Assembly (NCBI RefSeq): GCF_026130175.1
Contig: NZ_JAIGNI010000014.1
Location: 37,143-101,142, forward strand
DNA length: 64,000 nucleotides
Reading direction: 5' to 3'
From: Lyngbya sp. CCAP 1446/10
Lineage (GTDB): Bacteria; Cyanobacteriota; Cyanobacteriia; Cyanobacteriales; Microcoleaceae
Made by a program: the position numbers and the translations under genes. Below are positions 36,605 to 45,567 of the stretch, piece after piece. Numbering within the stretch: the first letter of the stretch is position 1; each line of letters begins with the position of its first letter. The notes under the pieces were generated by a model. That model did no database searches and was not told the origin of the DNA. It worked only from the letters and a program-made list of their open reading frames with translations.

Positions 36605-37309
36605 TCAAGGTAGCTTGCAACTATCCATGCGGGATACCAAAGATGCGACGGGACGACCAAAGCCAGCCAGTACCATGCTACGCCGCCACCACAGAGTAGG
36701 TAAGTGACCCGCAAGAGCACTCAGGTTGAAGGTAACGCGCTTGTACTCTATCAATTCACCATCCACGAATTGTCCGGTAACTTCCCCAAAACGTTGACCC
36801 GCATCGTCTACGTTTGGATTAGTAGCAATGGTACTTTTCCAAATACGCTTTTGAACGCTGAAGCCGAAGTGACCGCCAGAAGATGCCAACCATAGTTTGT
36901 CTAAGGCATGGAGGTCGGAACAGGGAATTTGCTCGATTTCCCCTGGCTCGAAGGAATCAGCAAATTCTCCTGGCCCAACGTTTTTGAGCATGAGTTTGGC
37001 TGTTTCTTCATCCGCTTTTTGCCACTGCCTAGCGCCTAAGAAATCTCGCAGTTGGGCATAATCTTTGTAGAGCGCTTCTACAGTAAGGGAACCAACTTGA
37101 CCATCAGCTATAAGATTTTGGTCTTTTTGAAAAGCTTTTACGGCGGTTTCAGTTTTAATGCCGAATTTACCATCTGGGTTGCCGGGATGCCAGTGGGGGC
37201 GCTTTGATTGTTTGGATAAATCAATCAACCGCACTTGCAATTCCCGCACATCTTGTCGCGCTGTTGCCAACCCATCGCCTGATTTAAGAATACTTTTCCA
37301 TACCCACAT
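36605..37309 (-). CDS. Peptidoglycan-binding and GUN4 domain protein
   Basis: The preferred start at 37309 (MWVWKSILKSGDG) follows GAGG; the frame to 37435 lacks a good site. It has 234 residues. A PG_binding_1 domain (about 15-80: VRELQVRLIDLS...DGKFGIKTETAVKAFQKDQNLIADGQVGSLTVEAL) joins a GUN4 domain (about 90-230: LRDFLGARQWQKADEETAKLML, IPCSDLHALDKLWLASSGGHFGFSVQKRIW, LTFNLSAxGHLP). Classical GUN4 binds porphyrins and activates Mg-chelatase; the multi-domain GUN4 proteins of filamentous cyanobacteria seem to have other sensing roles. This pairing with a cell-wall-binding domain is unusual. No signal peptide is visible. Confidence 0.8.
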   Translation of the reverse strand: MWVWKSILKSGDGLATARQDVRELQVRLIDLSKQSKRPHWHPGNPDGKFGIKTETAVKAFQKDQNLIADGQVGSLTVEALYKDYAQLRDFLGARQWQKADEETAKLMLKNVGPGEFADSFEPGEIEQIPCSDLHALDKLWLASSGGHFGFSVQKRIWKSTIATNPNVDDAGQRFGEVTGQFVDGELIEYKRVTFNLSALAGHLPTLWWRRSMVLAGFGRPVASLVSRMDSCKLP

Positions 37310-37507
37310 ACTCTGAACCTCGTTATTTTTTTTGTACCTGAACCCATTCTGAGCAATCCTATGGGCGCATGACCAGTCGCATCTTTGAGTGTCACTCATG
37401 TGAGGAACAAGAAATGTTGGCTCGATTATTCTCAATACGATAAAGGGTCTTTTAGGATAGCAAAACTTTTCTTATAGCTAACTGCCCCATACTTCTCAAA
37501 TAGACTG

Positions 37508-38722
37508 CTAAGCGACACTAATTGTTTGACCGTTGGCTAGACTGCTGAAATCATAGGTTGTGCTACCAGCTATTAGTTTTTCAAACTCGGAAGTTTTTAC
37601 AGTGCCACTACTACTCGTAAAACTCACCGTTGTCCCCGATATTTCAATCGTATAGCTGCCTGACGTTAATTCCAGCGAGTCTTCGTCCTTCCCGCCATAC
37701 AAAGTACCATAACCAAAACCCCTGATATAGTCTGTACCTTTTCCTAAAAATATGTTGCCCAAGTTAGAAAAGCCGCTATCAGTAATGATGGAGTCCACGC
37801 CCTTACCAGTATTAATGGTACCGCTGTTGGCGATAGTCGGGCCAAGGCGATTATCAGTCCTAATGCCAATGATTGTATCGTTGCCATCCCCGGTATTGAT
37901 GGTGCCGGTATTGGAGATGGCGATGCTGTAGGTGCTAGTGCCAGTGATTGTATCGTTGCCATCCCCGGTATTGATGGTGGAGGAATTAAAAATGGCCTCG
38001 CCCTGAGTTGAAATGCCCGTGATTGCGTCGTTACCCTCACCGGTGGTGAGAAAAGAGGAGTAGAGAAAGATGCCGTAATAGCCACCAGTGCCAGTGATTA
38101 TGTCATCCCCTTTCCCAGTATCGATGATGGAGCCGCTGATGGAGCCAAAACGTATGCCAGTGTATTCGCCAGTACCCGCGATCGTGTCGTTACCGTTGCC
38201 AGTATTTATGGTGCTGGGGCTTTGCAAGTTAGGGTTAGTAGAGTTATGCTCGATCCCTATGCTCAAAAAACCCTGAGCAATTCCCGTGATTGTGTCGTCA
38301 CCGTCACCCGTATCAATGGTGCCTCCTTCGTTGAAAATGCCATTACTATCACGATCGCTGTACCTGAATTTTCCTTGTGTGTAACGCAGGCCAAGGATTA
38401 AGTCGTTACCCTCACCCGTATTGAGCGTGCCCGTGTTGTGGATGCCGCTGATTCTGTACTCGTCAGTGTCAGGGATTAAGTCGTCGTAGTCTACTGTAGC
38501 AATGATTAAGTCGTTACTATCACCAGTATTTATGGTGCCACTGTTGTAGAAACCGCTAATCCTTGTGAGAGTGCTGCTGATACTGTTCTCACTGTTACCG
38601 AGGGTTAAGTCCTGGCTAGCGAGAGTATTAGCGAAGCCATTATTAAGTATTTCTTCCTCCCCAGACACGCCGATCGAATCACCCTGCTCGGTAAAGGTTA
38701 TATCTGAAAGTTCGATTGGCAT
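37508..38722 (-). CDS. Calcium-binding RTX-like repeat protein
   Basis: Protein of 404 residues built from about nine imperfect units of 28-45 residues centred on N/G-rich motifs such as SGTINTGDGNDTIIG, TINTGNGNDTIAG and IIDTGKGDDIITG. These are GGxGxDxUx-like turns that fold into Ca2+-binding parallel beta-rolls. A non-repetitive tail (EFEKLIAGSTTYDFSSLANGQTISVA) closes it. RTX proteins are usually exported by type I secretion through a C-terminal signal and include adhesins, toxins and S-layer-like proteins; no transporter gene is adjacent. The repeats also make the DNA locally repetitive. Function unknown. Confidence 0.82.
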   Translation of the reverse strand: MPIELSDITFTEQGDSIGVSGEEEILNNGFANTLASQDLTLGNSENSISSTLTRISGFYNSGTINTGDSNDLIIATVDYDDLIPDTDEYRISGIHNTGTLNTGEGNDLILGLRYTQGKFRYSDRDSNGIFNEGGTIDTGDGDDTITGIAQGFLSIGIEHNSTNPNLQSPSTINTGNGNDTIAGTGEYTGIRFGSISGSIIDTGKGDDIITGTGGYYGIFLYSSFLTTGEGNDAITGISTQGEAIFNSSTINTGDGNDTITGTSTYSIAISNTGTINTGDGNDTIIGIRTDNRLGPTIANSGTINTGKGVDSIITDSGFSNLGNIFLGKGTDYIRGFGYGTLYGGKDEDSLELTSGSYTIEISGTTVSFTSSSGTVKTSEFEKLIAGSTTYDFSSLANGQTISVA

Positions 38723-38794
38723 AAAAAGACCTCGGAATTAAAATTAACACGGCTATTCACACTTTATGCCCTAACAGCCTTGGCGGTTGCTATA

Positions 38795-39370
38795 CTATTG
38801 CCTTGGCATTGTAAATCTTAGCCCGTTAACAATCTGGCGAATGTGTTCCTTGTCGGCAGACAACATAAGGTGATTGTAGTTTGCCCCATTCACGCGAATC
38901 GGTGTGGGATAGCGGACAATCAGGGTTGCCATTTTTTCCATTGTCTGATTTTGGTCAGAGGAAGGCAAAATTAAACACGCTGGGCGGCCCTGGATTTGTA
39001 ACCTCTGCACCTGGGGACGAGTACCGTATGGCTTTAGTTTATGATTCATTGTATCCTTACACACATTCTGAATCGTTGACCGTGGCGGTGACGACAACCC
39101 CATTACTTGGAAGAATCCATCCGCCCCACTGAAGCGTTCTTTATAGCCCTTTGTAGGTTGCCAATTGCTGGGGTAGCTAAAGGTAACACCATACGTCGAA
39201 TTATTGTATCGCTTTTTACTTGCAGCAGGTTTACGTGAAATTTGCTTTTGACCAACTGATGGGGAAAGCTGGCTGCTACTGCTACCTGGCGAAAGTATTC
39301 CCGTTAGTGGCACAAAGGTTAAAACTCCTAGGGTAAACAAGAGTGAATATCGATAAACAATGTTTTTCAT
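38795..39370 (-). CDS. Uncharacterised secreted protein (PsbP/lipocalin-like fragment pattern)
   Basis: Protein of 191 residues with a signal peptide or N-terminal anchor (YSLLFTLGVLTFVPLTGIL), a Ser/Gln/Lys-rich linker, then a domain beginning NSTYGVTFSYPSNWQPTKGY, a pattern shared by PsbP-like and other small secreted domains. Two cysteines (QNVCKDTM and GRPACLIL) could form a disulfide. I do not recognise a specific family. It is the last gene before the mobile-element region. Confidence 0.65.
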   Translation of the reverse strand: MKNIVYRYSLLFTLGVLTFVPLTGILSPGSSSSQLSPSVGQKQISRKPAASKKRYNNSTYGVTFSYPSNWQPTKGYKERFSGADGFFQVMGLSSPPRSTIQNVCKDTMNHKLKPYGTRPQVQRLQIQGRPACLILPSSDQNQTMEKMATLIVRYPTPIRVNGANYNHLMLSADKEHIRQIVNGLRFTMPRQ

Positions 39371-39541
39371 GGATTTTATTGAAATAATCTACATGGCTTT
39401 CGCAAACAGCCAGAAATCGCCCTTTTTTTAAGGACTGTTTAGTTATTCAATTTCTGTGAATTGGAACAATCCTGAACTGTTTTAGTAATATCTTCCACTC
39501 GAATTTACCTAAATCCGGTTTAAATAGCATTTCTCAGATAG

Positions 39542-39714
39542 CAATACTTCGGACAGTTTTTTAACTGCCCTGTAAGCCTTACGGACTAAGCCCTGCCCTT
39601 TTTTACGCATTTTCTGAAACTTAGGGCTGAACTTAAACATTGAAACAATAGTCCAACATATAGCCAGCAATGGTTTCGGAGACTCGACTATATCTAAAAC
39701 TGTCCTTCGTATTG
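39542..39714. repeat. 173-bp MITE-like element (family C, copy 2)
   Basis: CAATACTTCGGACAGTTTT (39542-39560) and AAAACTGTCCTTCGTATTG (39696-39714) are inverted repeats with three mismatches, matching the ends of the element at 3785-3960; interiors differ. Two overlapping short frames here (39633-39845 minus, 39670-39912 plus) are not convincing genes. Confidence 0.55.
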
Positions 39715-40189
39715 AGCAGTGATATCCCTTTTTTATGGAAAATAAGCGGTAGCTTCTTCTTCATTTGGACTAATGCTTTCGTATCGTCTTGTTCTATTGG
39801 TTTGTTAGCCATGCCCGAAAGTACAGGGATTTTTGCAGTTGTCAAAAGCCAATATTGCTGTGCATCAGGCTATCGCCGTCACTTCTCAAAAAACCGAGGG
39901 GCAAATGATTAAAGGATAATTTGTTACCCGACTGTCAAGAGGATAGGGTTCTCCTGAGTTTGTAGTGTAGACGATATCATACAAAACATTTTGCAAGCCT
40001 GTGATGCAGTGTCCGCAAACATCTACGTTTTGTTGAGCACCACAAACTCAGAAAAGCCAGGGATAGCCAGACAACAACAGTAGACAAAAGTGCAGTTGAA
40101 AGTCGCAAACTATCTTTAAATTATCTGCATTGCATCTGACTTGAAGGAGCGGTTTCGATATCTATCAAAGATTTATGCAATAAGTCTAG

Positions 40190-40715
40190 TTTAGCCAATT
40201 GTCTGGGTTTGTCTGACAACATTTTAGCAGTCTGACAACAACAGTTTAGCCGATTGCCATAGTTAATCTGTCAATATTTTACCCGACTGTCAGGGTTTGT
40301 CTGAAAACAACAGTTTAGCAGATTGTCAGGGTTAATATGACAACAGTTTAGCCGATTGTCATGGTAAATCTGACAACAATAGTTGAGCCAAATGCCTGGG
40401 TTAATTTGACAACAACAGTTTAGCCGATTGTCATGTTTACTCTGTCAACAGAGTACCCGATTGTCATGGTTAATTTGATAACAACACTTGAGCCGACTGT
40501 GAGGGTTAATCAGACAACAACAGTTTAGCCAATTGTCAGGGTTTATATGTCAATACTTTACCCGACTGTCAGGGTTAATCTGTCAATATTTTATCCGACT
40601 GTCTGGGTTTATCTGTCAACATTTTACCCAAGTGTCAAGCTCGATCTGACAACAACAGTTTAGCCGATTACCAAGCAAAAGCCTGACAACAATATTTTAC
40701 CCAACTGTCAAGGCT
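40190..40715. repeat. Tandem array of about 15 degenerate 33/36-bp repeats, each with an internal hairpin
   Basis: Units follow the consensus TTTAGCCGATTGTCAGGG then TTAATCTGACAACAACAG, alternating between 33 and 36 bases. TTGTCAG and CTGACAA in each unit form a 7-bp stem round a 7-base loop. The array lies about 1 kb upstream of mobC, in a 2.3-kb gene-free stretch (39371-41689). Iteron-like replication origin, partition site or transfer-related site are the candidates; a satellite without function is also possible. Frames contain stops on both strands, so it is not coding. Decayed units continue upstream to about 39918. Confidence 0.85.
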
Positions 40716-40758
40716 GGCATAAAGGCTGCTGTATTACCAATTTTCTCACACTTCATAA

Positions 40759-40809
40759 AATTGATTTAATAGTCAACCTACCTACAAAAACTTGACTATT
40801 AAATCAATT
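40759..40809. repeat. 18-bp perfect inverted repeat beside the hairpin array
   Basis: AATTGATTTAATAGTCAA and TTGACTATTAAATCAATT flank a 15-base loop. It lies directly next to the repeat array, and short direct repeats (CAGTCATTTGC twice near 40861-40892) follow. Together they resemble plasmid-origin architecture (inference). Confidence 0.7.
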
Positions 40810-41496
40810 CAGTTTTGTTGAAAAGCGCTAAAAAATAGCTAATTTTTGTATCCGCTAAAATCAGTCATTTGCTGCATATTAACAGTCATTTGCAGTACAA
40901 TATCAGTCAGAATACAGGCAATTGCAGCAAATGCGCTCTACCTGTTTTTATACTGCAAACCACTGTAAATGCCTGCTTTTTCATGTCAAATAACTGCTTT
41001 TGTATGCAAGAACTACTTTTGCCTGTTGGGGCTGGTTATTGCAGTTCTTCGTGGGTAGCAAGCAATGCTTTTGTGATCACAAACCCCGACTAATAAGTGC
41101 AGAACGAAAAATAATGCCCCTCCTTTTGCGGAATCCCAACCGCAACAAAGGATTTAATACTTTTTTAAGCTTTAATGACAGAGTGTAATAAAATGTACTA
41201 CAGATTTATCAATATTATTGATTTACGATAAATTTAAAAGGAAAGGGGTGCTTCAAAAGTAAATCAGCAGACTGACTAATTAGTAGGCAAGCTCGTCACT
41301 TATTCTTAGCGATCGCACCTAGACCTACTATTTCATACAAATAAAGAAAATTCTGTTAGAGTTGGGTAACGGTCAAGCTCTACTCTGATAAACCCTCTAA
41401 TACAGTGAGGTACATAGAGATAGAGGACAGGGCAGTGCTGTTTCGCTACAGAGATGGATCGCTTAGGGGTGTACTTCCTCAACATGAAATCTGTTG

Positions 41497-41590
41497 TAAG
41501 TAATCGGACAAAGTTGATTACACAAAGGCTTTTGACCTTGACCAGGCTTTTAGGTAAGATTTTATATAATTAATTCTGTACAACTACTTA
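41497..41590. repeat. MITE-like element (family B, copy 2), degenerate
   Basis: The right end ATAATTAATTCTGTACAACT plus ACTTA matches the element at 3593-3687; the left end TAAGTAATCGGACAAAG is a weaker inverted match. It lies 100 bases upstream of mobC. Confidence 0.4.
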
Positions 41591-41689
41591 ACCCCCTCCA
41601 ATTGGAGGGTATAAAATCACCTGATTAGCGGTTGATAATTACAGTTGTTAACTTGTATCTTGGTAAGATGTTTTTACTGATTAAAAGCT

Positions 41690-42091
41690 ATGAAAACTTT
41701 ACCGTCCGTCCAACCCAGAGAGCTGCTATCCAACCACATTCACATTCGCCTAACAGACTCGGATTACAATCAAATTAAAGCAAGAGCCTCGCTAGTCAAT
41801 TTGAGCATGAGCGACTTCATGCGCCGTACAGCTTTGAAGAGAACCATGCCACGCCCTCTAGCTGCATTTGACTTAAAAGCCTATCAAGTTTTGTGCAAGA
41901 TTGATGCTCAACTTAGGATTGCAGGAAACAACCTCAATCAGATTGCCTCATCTTGCAATAGTGTTGTGGCATTGGGAGAGCCAGTTGTTGTCAATACAGA
42001 ACTCTTAGAAAACGTACAGCAACTGATTCGCGATCACCAAACTGCAATTAAAGCAATTGTTGCAACACTCGCTCAATCTACAGTACGCTAA
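41690..42091 (+). CDS. mobC: Plasmid mobilisation relaxosome protein MobC
   Basis: Protein of 133 residues with an N-terminal ribbon-helix-helix-like segment (HIHIRLTDSDYNQIKARASLVNLSMSDFMRRTALKR) and the MobC signature INxxGNNLNQIA (here LRIAGNNLNQIASSCNS). MobC proteins bind or melt the transfer origin to help the relaxase nick. It is 64 bases upstream of the relaxase, same strand. The likely oriT is in the 41270-41690 region, but no nic site could be fixed. Confidence 0.88.
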   Translation: MKTLPSVQPRELLSNHIHIRLTDSDYNQIKARASLVNLSMSDFMRRTALKRTMPRPLAAFDLKAYQVLCKIDAQLRIAGNNLNQIASSCNSVVALGEPVVVNTELLENVQQLIRDHQTAIKAIVATLAQSTVR

Positions 42092-42155
42092 TTATTAACC
42101 AGCCTGGGCTTTACCGCCTGAGCAATCGATGCAGTAAACTGACACCTTTTCGGTT

Positions 42156-43889
42156 ATGATCGGCAAACAAATCAAAGGTACAGGCTTTCAAGGCTGTTTG
42201 AACTACGTACTGGGCAAAAAAGACGCCGCTCTAATTGGCGGTACTATGTGCGGACAAACTCCTGAAGAACTCGCTACTGAATTTGCGATCGCCCGACAAC
42301 TAAGACCAAGCCTGAAAGTAGTAGTTTTTCACGCCTCCTTATCTGTCGCAAGCACCGAAAAACTCGAAAATTCTGAAAAAAATGACCAACGCTGGCTGGC
42401 GATCGCAGCCAACTACATGAAAGCGATGGGATTTGACAACAGCCAGTACGCAGTTGTCAAGCACAGCGATACAGAACACGACCACATTCACATCGTCGCC
42501 AGTCGCATTCGCCTAGATGGAGGTGTTGTTGACGATAGCTGGGACTATTACAAAAGCCAAGAAGCTATTCGCCAGTTGGAACAAAACTACAATCTGGAAA
42601 CTGTTACACCCAGTTGGGAAACAGACAAGCGAGCTCCGACTACAGGAGAACACAGGCAATTAAAAAGTAAGGGAGACAAGAGTGTCCGGGTGCAATTGCA
42701 AGACATAATTGATGAAGTCACCCAAGACAACCCAAGTATGCCCGAATTTGTTGAACGGTTGCAGCAACAAGGTGTAGAGGTACAAGTCGGACTGACTCGA
42801 AATGGGTTCAGTAAAGGCATTTCTTACAATTTAGATGGGGTAGCTTTAAGTGGCACTCAGTTGGGTAAAGCCTACACTTTTTATGGATTGCAGAAGCATC
42901 GGGGAGTTAGTTATGACAAAGGGCGAGATAGCGCCATAATTGAAGCTTTAATGCAGCCACAACACTTAGCGATGGCCCCCGGCGAAGCTGAGGAAAATGA
43001 GTTAGAGTCGCCATTATCTGAGCCAGCAGCAACCGCACCTCTAACTCCTGCTACAGCAATTAAATTAGAGTTACCACCATCTGAGCCAGCAGCAACCACA
43101 CCTCTAACTCCTGCTACAGCAAATGAGTTAGAACCGTCACAATCTGAGCTAACAGAAACTGCACTTACAACTCCTGCTACAGCAAATGAGTTAGAGTCGC
43201 CACAATCTGAGCTAGCAGCAACCGCACCTGCAACTCCTGCTACAGCAAATGAGTTAGAGTTACAACTGTCAATCCTGCCTGAAAAGAATGAAAATCAGTG
43301 GCAGAAAGTGAGATCGCATCTAGCCACCGAGTACAGTTTACCTTTAGAATTGCTCGACAAATTGCACTCTTATTCTTGGCTGTATGCCGATCGCTCAGAA
43401 AAGGCCGTCTTTACGGGACGAACGCTTGACGGGGAAGCTTGGGAAGCTTTTATTCTCGATGAAAGAGGCAACTGGACTACAACGTATCCCCTGCCATCTG
43501 AAGCTGCTTTCTGGGTAGCCACTACCGGAGAAATTGAGAGAGCTGTGATTACCTGTAACCCAATAGAAGCCCTTTCAATTTTGCTGATTGAACTAGAAAA
43601 TAATCCGAATAACTCTGCAACAGAACTCACCACAATTTACATAGGAATTGAACGAGCTTCACAACTGCCTACACAATTTTTACAAGAACTTGATAGCGTT
43701 CTTATAGCACTTGCAGAAGATTCTCAGCTCGCTCAAAATGCGCTCGCGTTGCTGCCGAATGCAGAAGTTGTCAGTCCACAGTCAAGTTGGAATGATATCT
43801 GGACACAATTAATTGAGCGAGAGCAGCGAAGTCATAGACAAAACAACCAACAGCATAAACAGCAAAATCCAAATATTGAACTGGATTAA
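42156..43889 (+). CDS. Relaxase/mobilisation nuclease with C-terminal Toprim-like domain
   Basis: Protein of 577 residues. The N-terminal relaxase domain has catalytic-Tyr region LNYVLGKKDAAL (Y17) and the metal triad H103-x-D...H110-x-H112 in KHSDTEHDHIHIVASRI, i.e. a MobA/VirD2 (MOBP-like) enzyme that nicks oriT and pilots single-stranded DNA. The middle carries four 21-residue repeats (NELESPxSExAATAPxTPATA, residues about 281-364). The C-terminus (about 375-560: LDGEAWEAFILDERGNW, RAVITCNPIEALSILLIEL) resembles the DUF3991/Toprim part of plasmid relaxase-primases. No transfer (type IV) genes are present, so it is mobilisable at best. The frame is intact. Confidence 0.9.
   Translation: MIGKQIKGTGFQGCLNYVLGKKDAALIGGTMCGQTPEELATEFAIARQLRPSLKVVVFHASLSVASTEKLENSEKNDQRWLAIAANYMKAMGFDNSQYAVVKHSDTEHDHIHIVASRIRLDGGVVDDSWDYYKSQEAIRQLEQNYNLETVTPSWETDKRAPTTGEHRQLKSKGDKSVRVQLQDIIDEVTQDNPSMPEFVERLQQQGVEVQVGLTRNGFSKGISYNLDGVALSGTQLGKAYTFYGLQKHRGVSYDKGRDSAIIEALMQPQHLAMAPGEAEENELESPLSEPAATAPLTPATAIKLELPPSEPAATTPLTPATANELEPSQSELTETALTTPATANELESPQSELAATAPATPATANELELQLSILPEKNENQWQKVRSHLATEYSLPLELLDKLHSYSWLYADRSEKAVFTGRTLDGEAWEAFILDERGNWTTTYPLPSEAAFWVATTGEIERAVITCNPIEALSILLIELENNPNNSATELTTIYIGIERASQLPTQFLQELDSVLIALAEDSQLAQNALALLPNAEVVSPQSSWNDIWTQLIEREQRSHRQNNQQHKQQNPNIELD
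42996..43247 (+). repeat. In-frame 63-bp minisatellite, four copies, in the relaxase gene
   Basis: Four 63-base units encode the Pro/Ala/Thr-rich linker NELESPxSExAATAPxTPATA. The length is a multiple of three, so copy-number change would keep the frame and only alter linker length. Confidence 0.85.
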
Positions 43890-44055
43890 TTGTTGCTACC
43901 TTAAATTTGTCTAGGATTTAAACAAAGTGCTTACTTTGATAAAATTAATCACTATTTTTGATATAATTTGTTGATGTCTGTGCCAATAAAATTACTAATG
44001 TATCACAATATTTACTAGCTTTATATGCTTAATTACGAACTCCATGAAGACTGCG

Positions 44056-44319
44056 CTAGCTCAAACACTTTGTGATGCGAAATTCATGACCAAGCCAAGT
44101 ATTTAATAAGTCTGCCAGCCTGACCTTAAAGTCCCTCGCCCAAGTGTGATAATCGAGTGCTGAGCGGGTTCTCACGCCCTGAATTCGATGTCGAAATGCC
44201 TCATCAATTAATTCCAAGAACGCAGAGGCGACGACTGTATTGTTACCGTGACTAAGAAGAAGAACTTTCCTAAAATGTCGCCGTAGATGGGCTAGACATT
44301 TCTGCTGTGCTCCCACCAC
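44056..44319 (-). pseudogene. Fragment of an IS66-family transposase (TnpC type)
   Basis: An 87-residue frame reads QQKCLAHLRRHFRKVLLLSHGNN, then AFLELIDEAFRHRIQG and YHTWARDFKVRLADLLNTWL, matching the C-terminal half of IS66 TnpC (HLRRHF...FLELIDEAF). N-terminal DDE residues, partner genes and ends are missing. A family A MITE abuts it at 44332. Confidence 0.65.
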
Positions 44320-44331
44320 AATACCGTTATA

Positions 44332-44517
44332 TATAGCCTTTCTCTGAAAGATGAGGTATGTCCGGTAATTGGTAATTAGTAATTAGTAATTGGTAATTAG
44401 TAATTGGTAATCGCTTGTGCCTATAGGCACCGGTCAGGTTTCTGGAGGTAAAGACGCTTCCGTGCGAAAACCAGATCCCAGAATTTGGCATACCTCATGT
44501 TCATGACAACCGCTATA
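44332..44517. repeat. 186-bp MITE-like element (family A, copy 2) containing a heptamer array
   Basis: Ends TATAGCCTTTCTCTGAAA and CATGACAACCGCTATA are imperfect inverted repeats matching 9964-10070 and 57190-57277. Inside are about eight TAATTGG/TAATTAG heptamer units (44358-44411). It lies between the IS66 fragment and exbD. Confidence 0.65.
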
Positions 44518-44522
44518 ACTCC

Positions 44523-44924
44523 CTACTTGATGGTAGCAATCCCTAACTTAGCTCCCTTAATTCGGCGCAATCGATCCATAACTTCCACAACACTTCCGTG
44601 ATTGACACTTTTATCCGCGTTCAAAATAATTAAAGAAGTCTGATTAGAACCCATCACCTGCCGCACCGCACTCTCAATCTGGTCTAAATTGACTGGCTTT
44701 TTATCAACCATTAATTTTCCCGATTCCTCAATAGTGATAGTGATTTTAGCAGGCGAGTCCTGAATCTGAGAAGTTGATGCTTTTGGTAAATTGACCGGCA
44801 AACCCTCAGATTTGGATAAAGACAGAGAAGAAATGATTAAAAACGTCAATATAGCGAATACCACATCAATCATTGGCACGATATTGATCTGAGCAATGTT
44901 ATCCGGTTCATCGGGTAGACGCAT
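44523..44924 (-). CDS. exbD: ExbD/TolR-type biopolymer transport protein
   Basis: Protein of 133 residues with one N-terminal membrane helix and the key aspartate in PMIDVVFAILTFLIISSL (Asp near residue 20), then a periplasmic domain ending NHGSVVEVMDRLRRIKGAKLGIATIK. With ExbB it forms the proton-driven motor that energises TonB. It overlaps the exbB stop by 17 bases, so the two are co-translated; both diverge from tonB. The assignment to the TonB rather than Tol system rests on tonB and a TonB-dependent receptor nearby. Confidence 0.92.
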   Translation of the reverse strand: MRLPDEPDNIAQINIVPMIDVVFAILTFLIISSLSLSKSEGLPVNLPKASTSQIQDSPAKITITIEESGKLMVDKKPVNLDQIESAVRQVMGSNQTSLIILNADKSVNHGSVVEVMDRLRRIKGAKLGIATIK

Positions 44925-45567
44925 AGTTAGATTCTCTCGGTAGTTTTTCGTAGCGGTGACGGTACAATAATTCTAACTGCCCTCCAGCTTCCTGAATAAA
45001 AGCAATTTGTTGTAAGTAAAACCCGCGAAACATATTGGCAAATAGGAGCGTAAAAATTGCCACCACTAACCCCGTTGCCGTAGATACCAGAGCTTCGCTA
45101 ATTCCACCGGTAACGCCTGCTGCATTGCTGCTGCCGGCTTCTCCCAGTTTGAGCGAGCCAAAAGTGGTAATTAACCCCAAAACAGTGCCGAGCAACCCAA
45201 ATAATGGGGAAAGGCTGATAATGGTATCAAATATTGTATTAAATCGCTTCAGAATAGGGATTTCTGCCTGAGCGCCACTTTCTAGGGCCAAACGAAATTC
45301 TTCGATGTTGGGCGAGTCTAATTCTAAAGCTTCTAAAAAAATCCGGGCCAAGGGCAAATCGGCGTTTACTTGTAATTTTTTGAGGGCGGAATCGGGGTTT
45401 TCGCGGTAGAGATTTAGAACTTCTCGCACGACTCGCCGCTGTCGCCGATTTACCCGAAACCAAAAGGCAAGACGCTCTATAATCAACGCGACTGCTGCGA
45501 TTGACGAGGCAAACAGGGGCCAAGCAACAATGCCCGCAGCACGAAAAATGTAAATCAAAGTATCCAT
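44908..45567 (-). CDS. exbB: ExbB/TolQ/MotA-type proton channel protein
   Basis: Protein of 219 residues with three membrane helices: IFRAAGIVAWPLFASSIAAVALIIERLAFW near the N-terminus, the long cytoplasmic loop, then SPLFGLLGTVLGLITTF and GISEALVSTATGLVVAIFTLLFANMF, the classical MotA/TolQ/ExbB signature. It is the channel partner of ExbD. First gene of the exbBD unit, divergent from tonB with about 630 bp between. Start ATG at 45567. Confidence 0.93.
   Translation of the reverse strand: MDTLIYIFRAAGIVAWPLFASSIAAVALIIERLAFWFRVNRRQRRVVREVLNLYRENPDSALKKLQVNADLPLARIFLEALELDSPNIEEFRLALESGAQAEIPILKRFNTIFDTIISLSPLFGLLGTVLGLITTFGSLKLGEAGSSNAAGVTGGISEALVSTATGLVVAIFTLLFANMFRGFYLQQIAFIQEAGGQLELLYRHRYEKLPRESNYASTR

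Noticed and set aside
39633..39912. Two overlapping short frames of 70-80 residues on opposite strands
   Set aside because: They cross the right end of a MITE and have no recognisable domain or ribosome site.
40190..40715. Possible CRISPR array
   Set aside because: Units are degenerate, contiguous and of 33/36 bp without unique spacers, and no cas genes are nearby.
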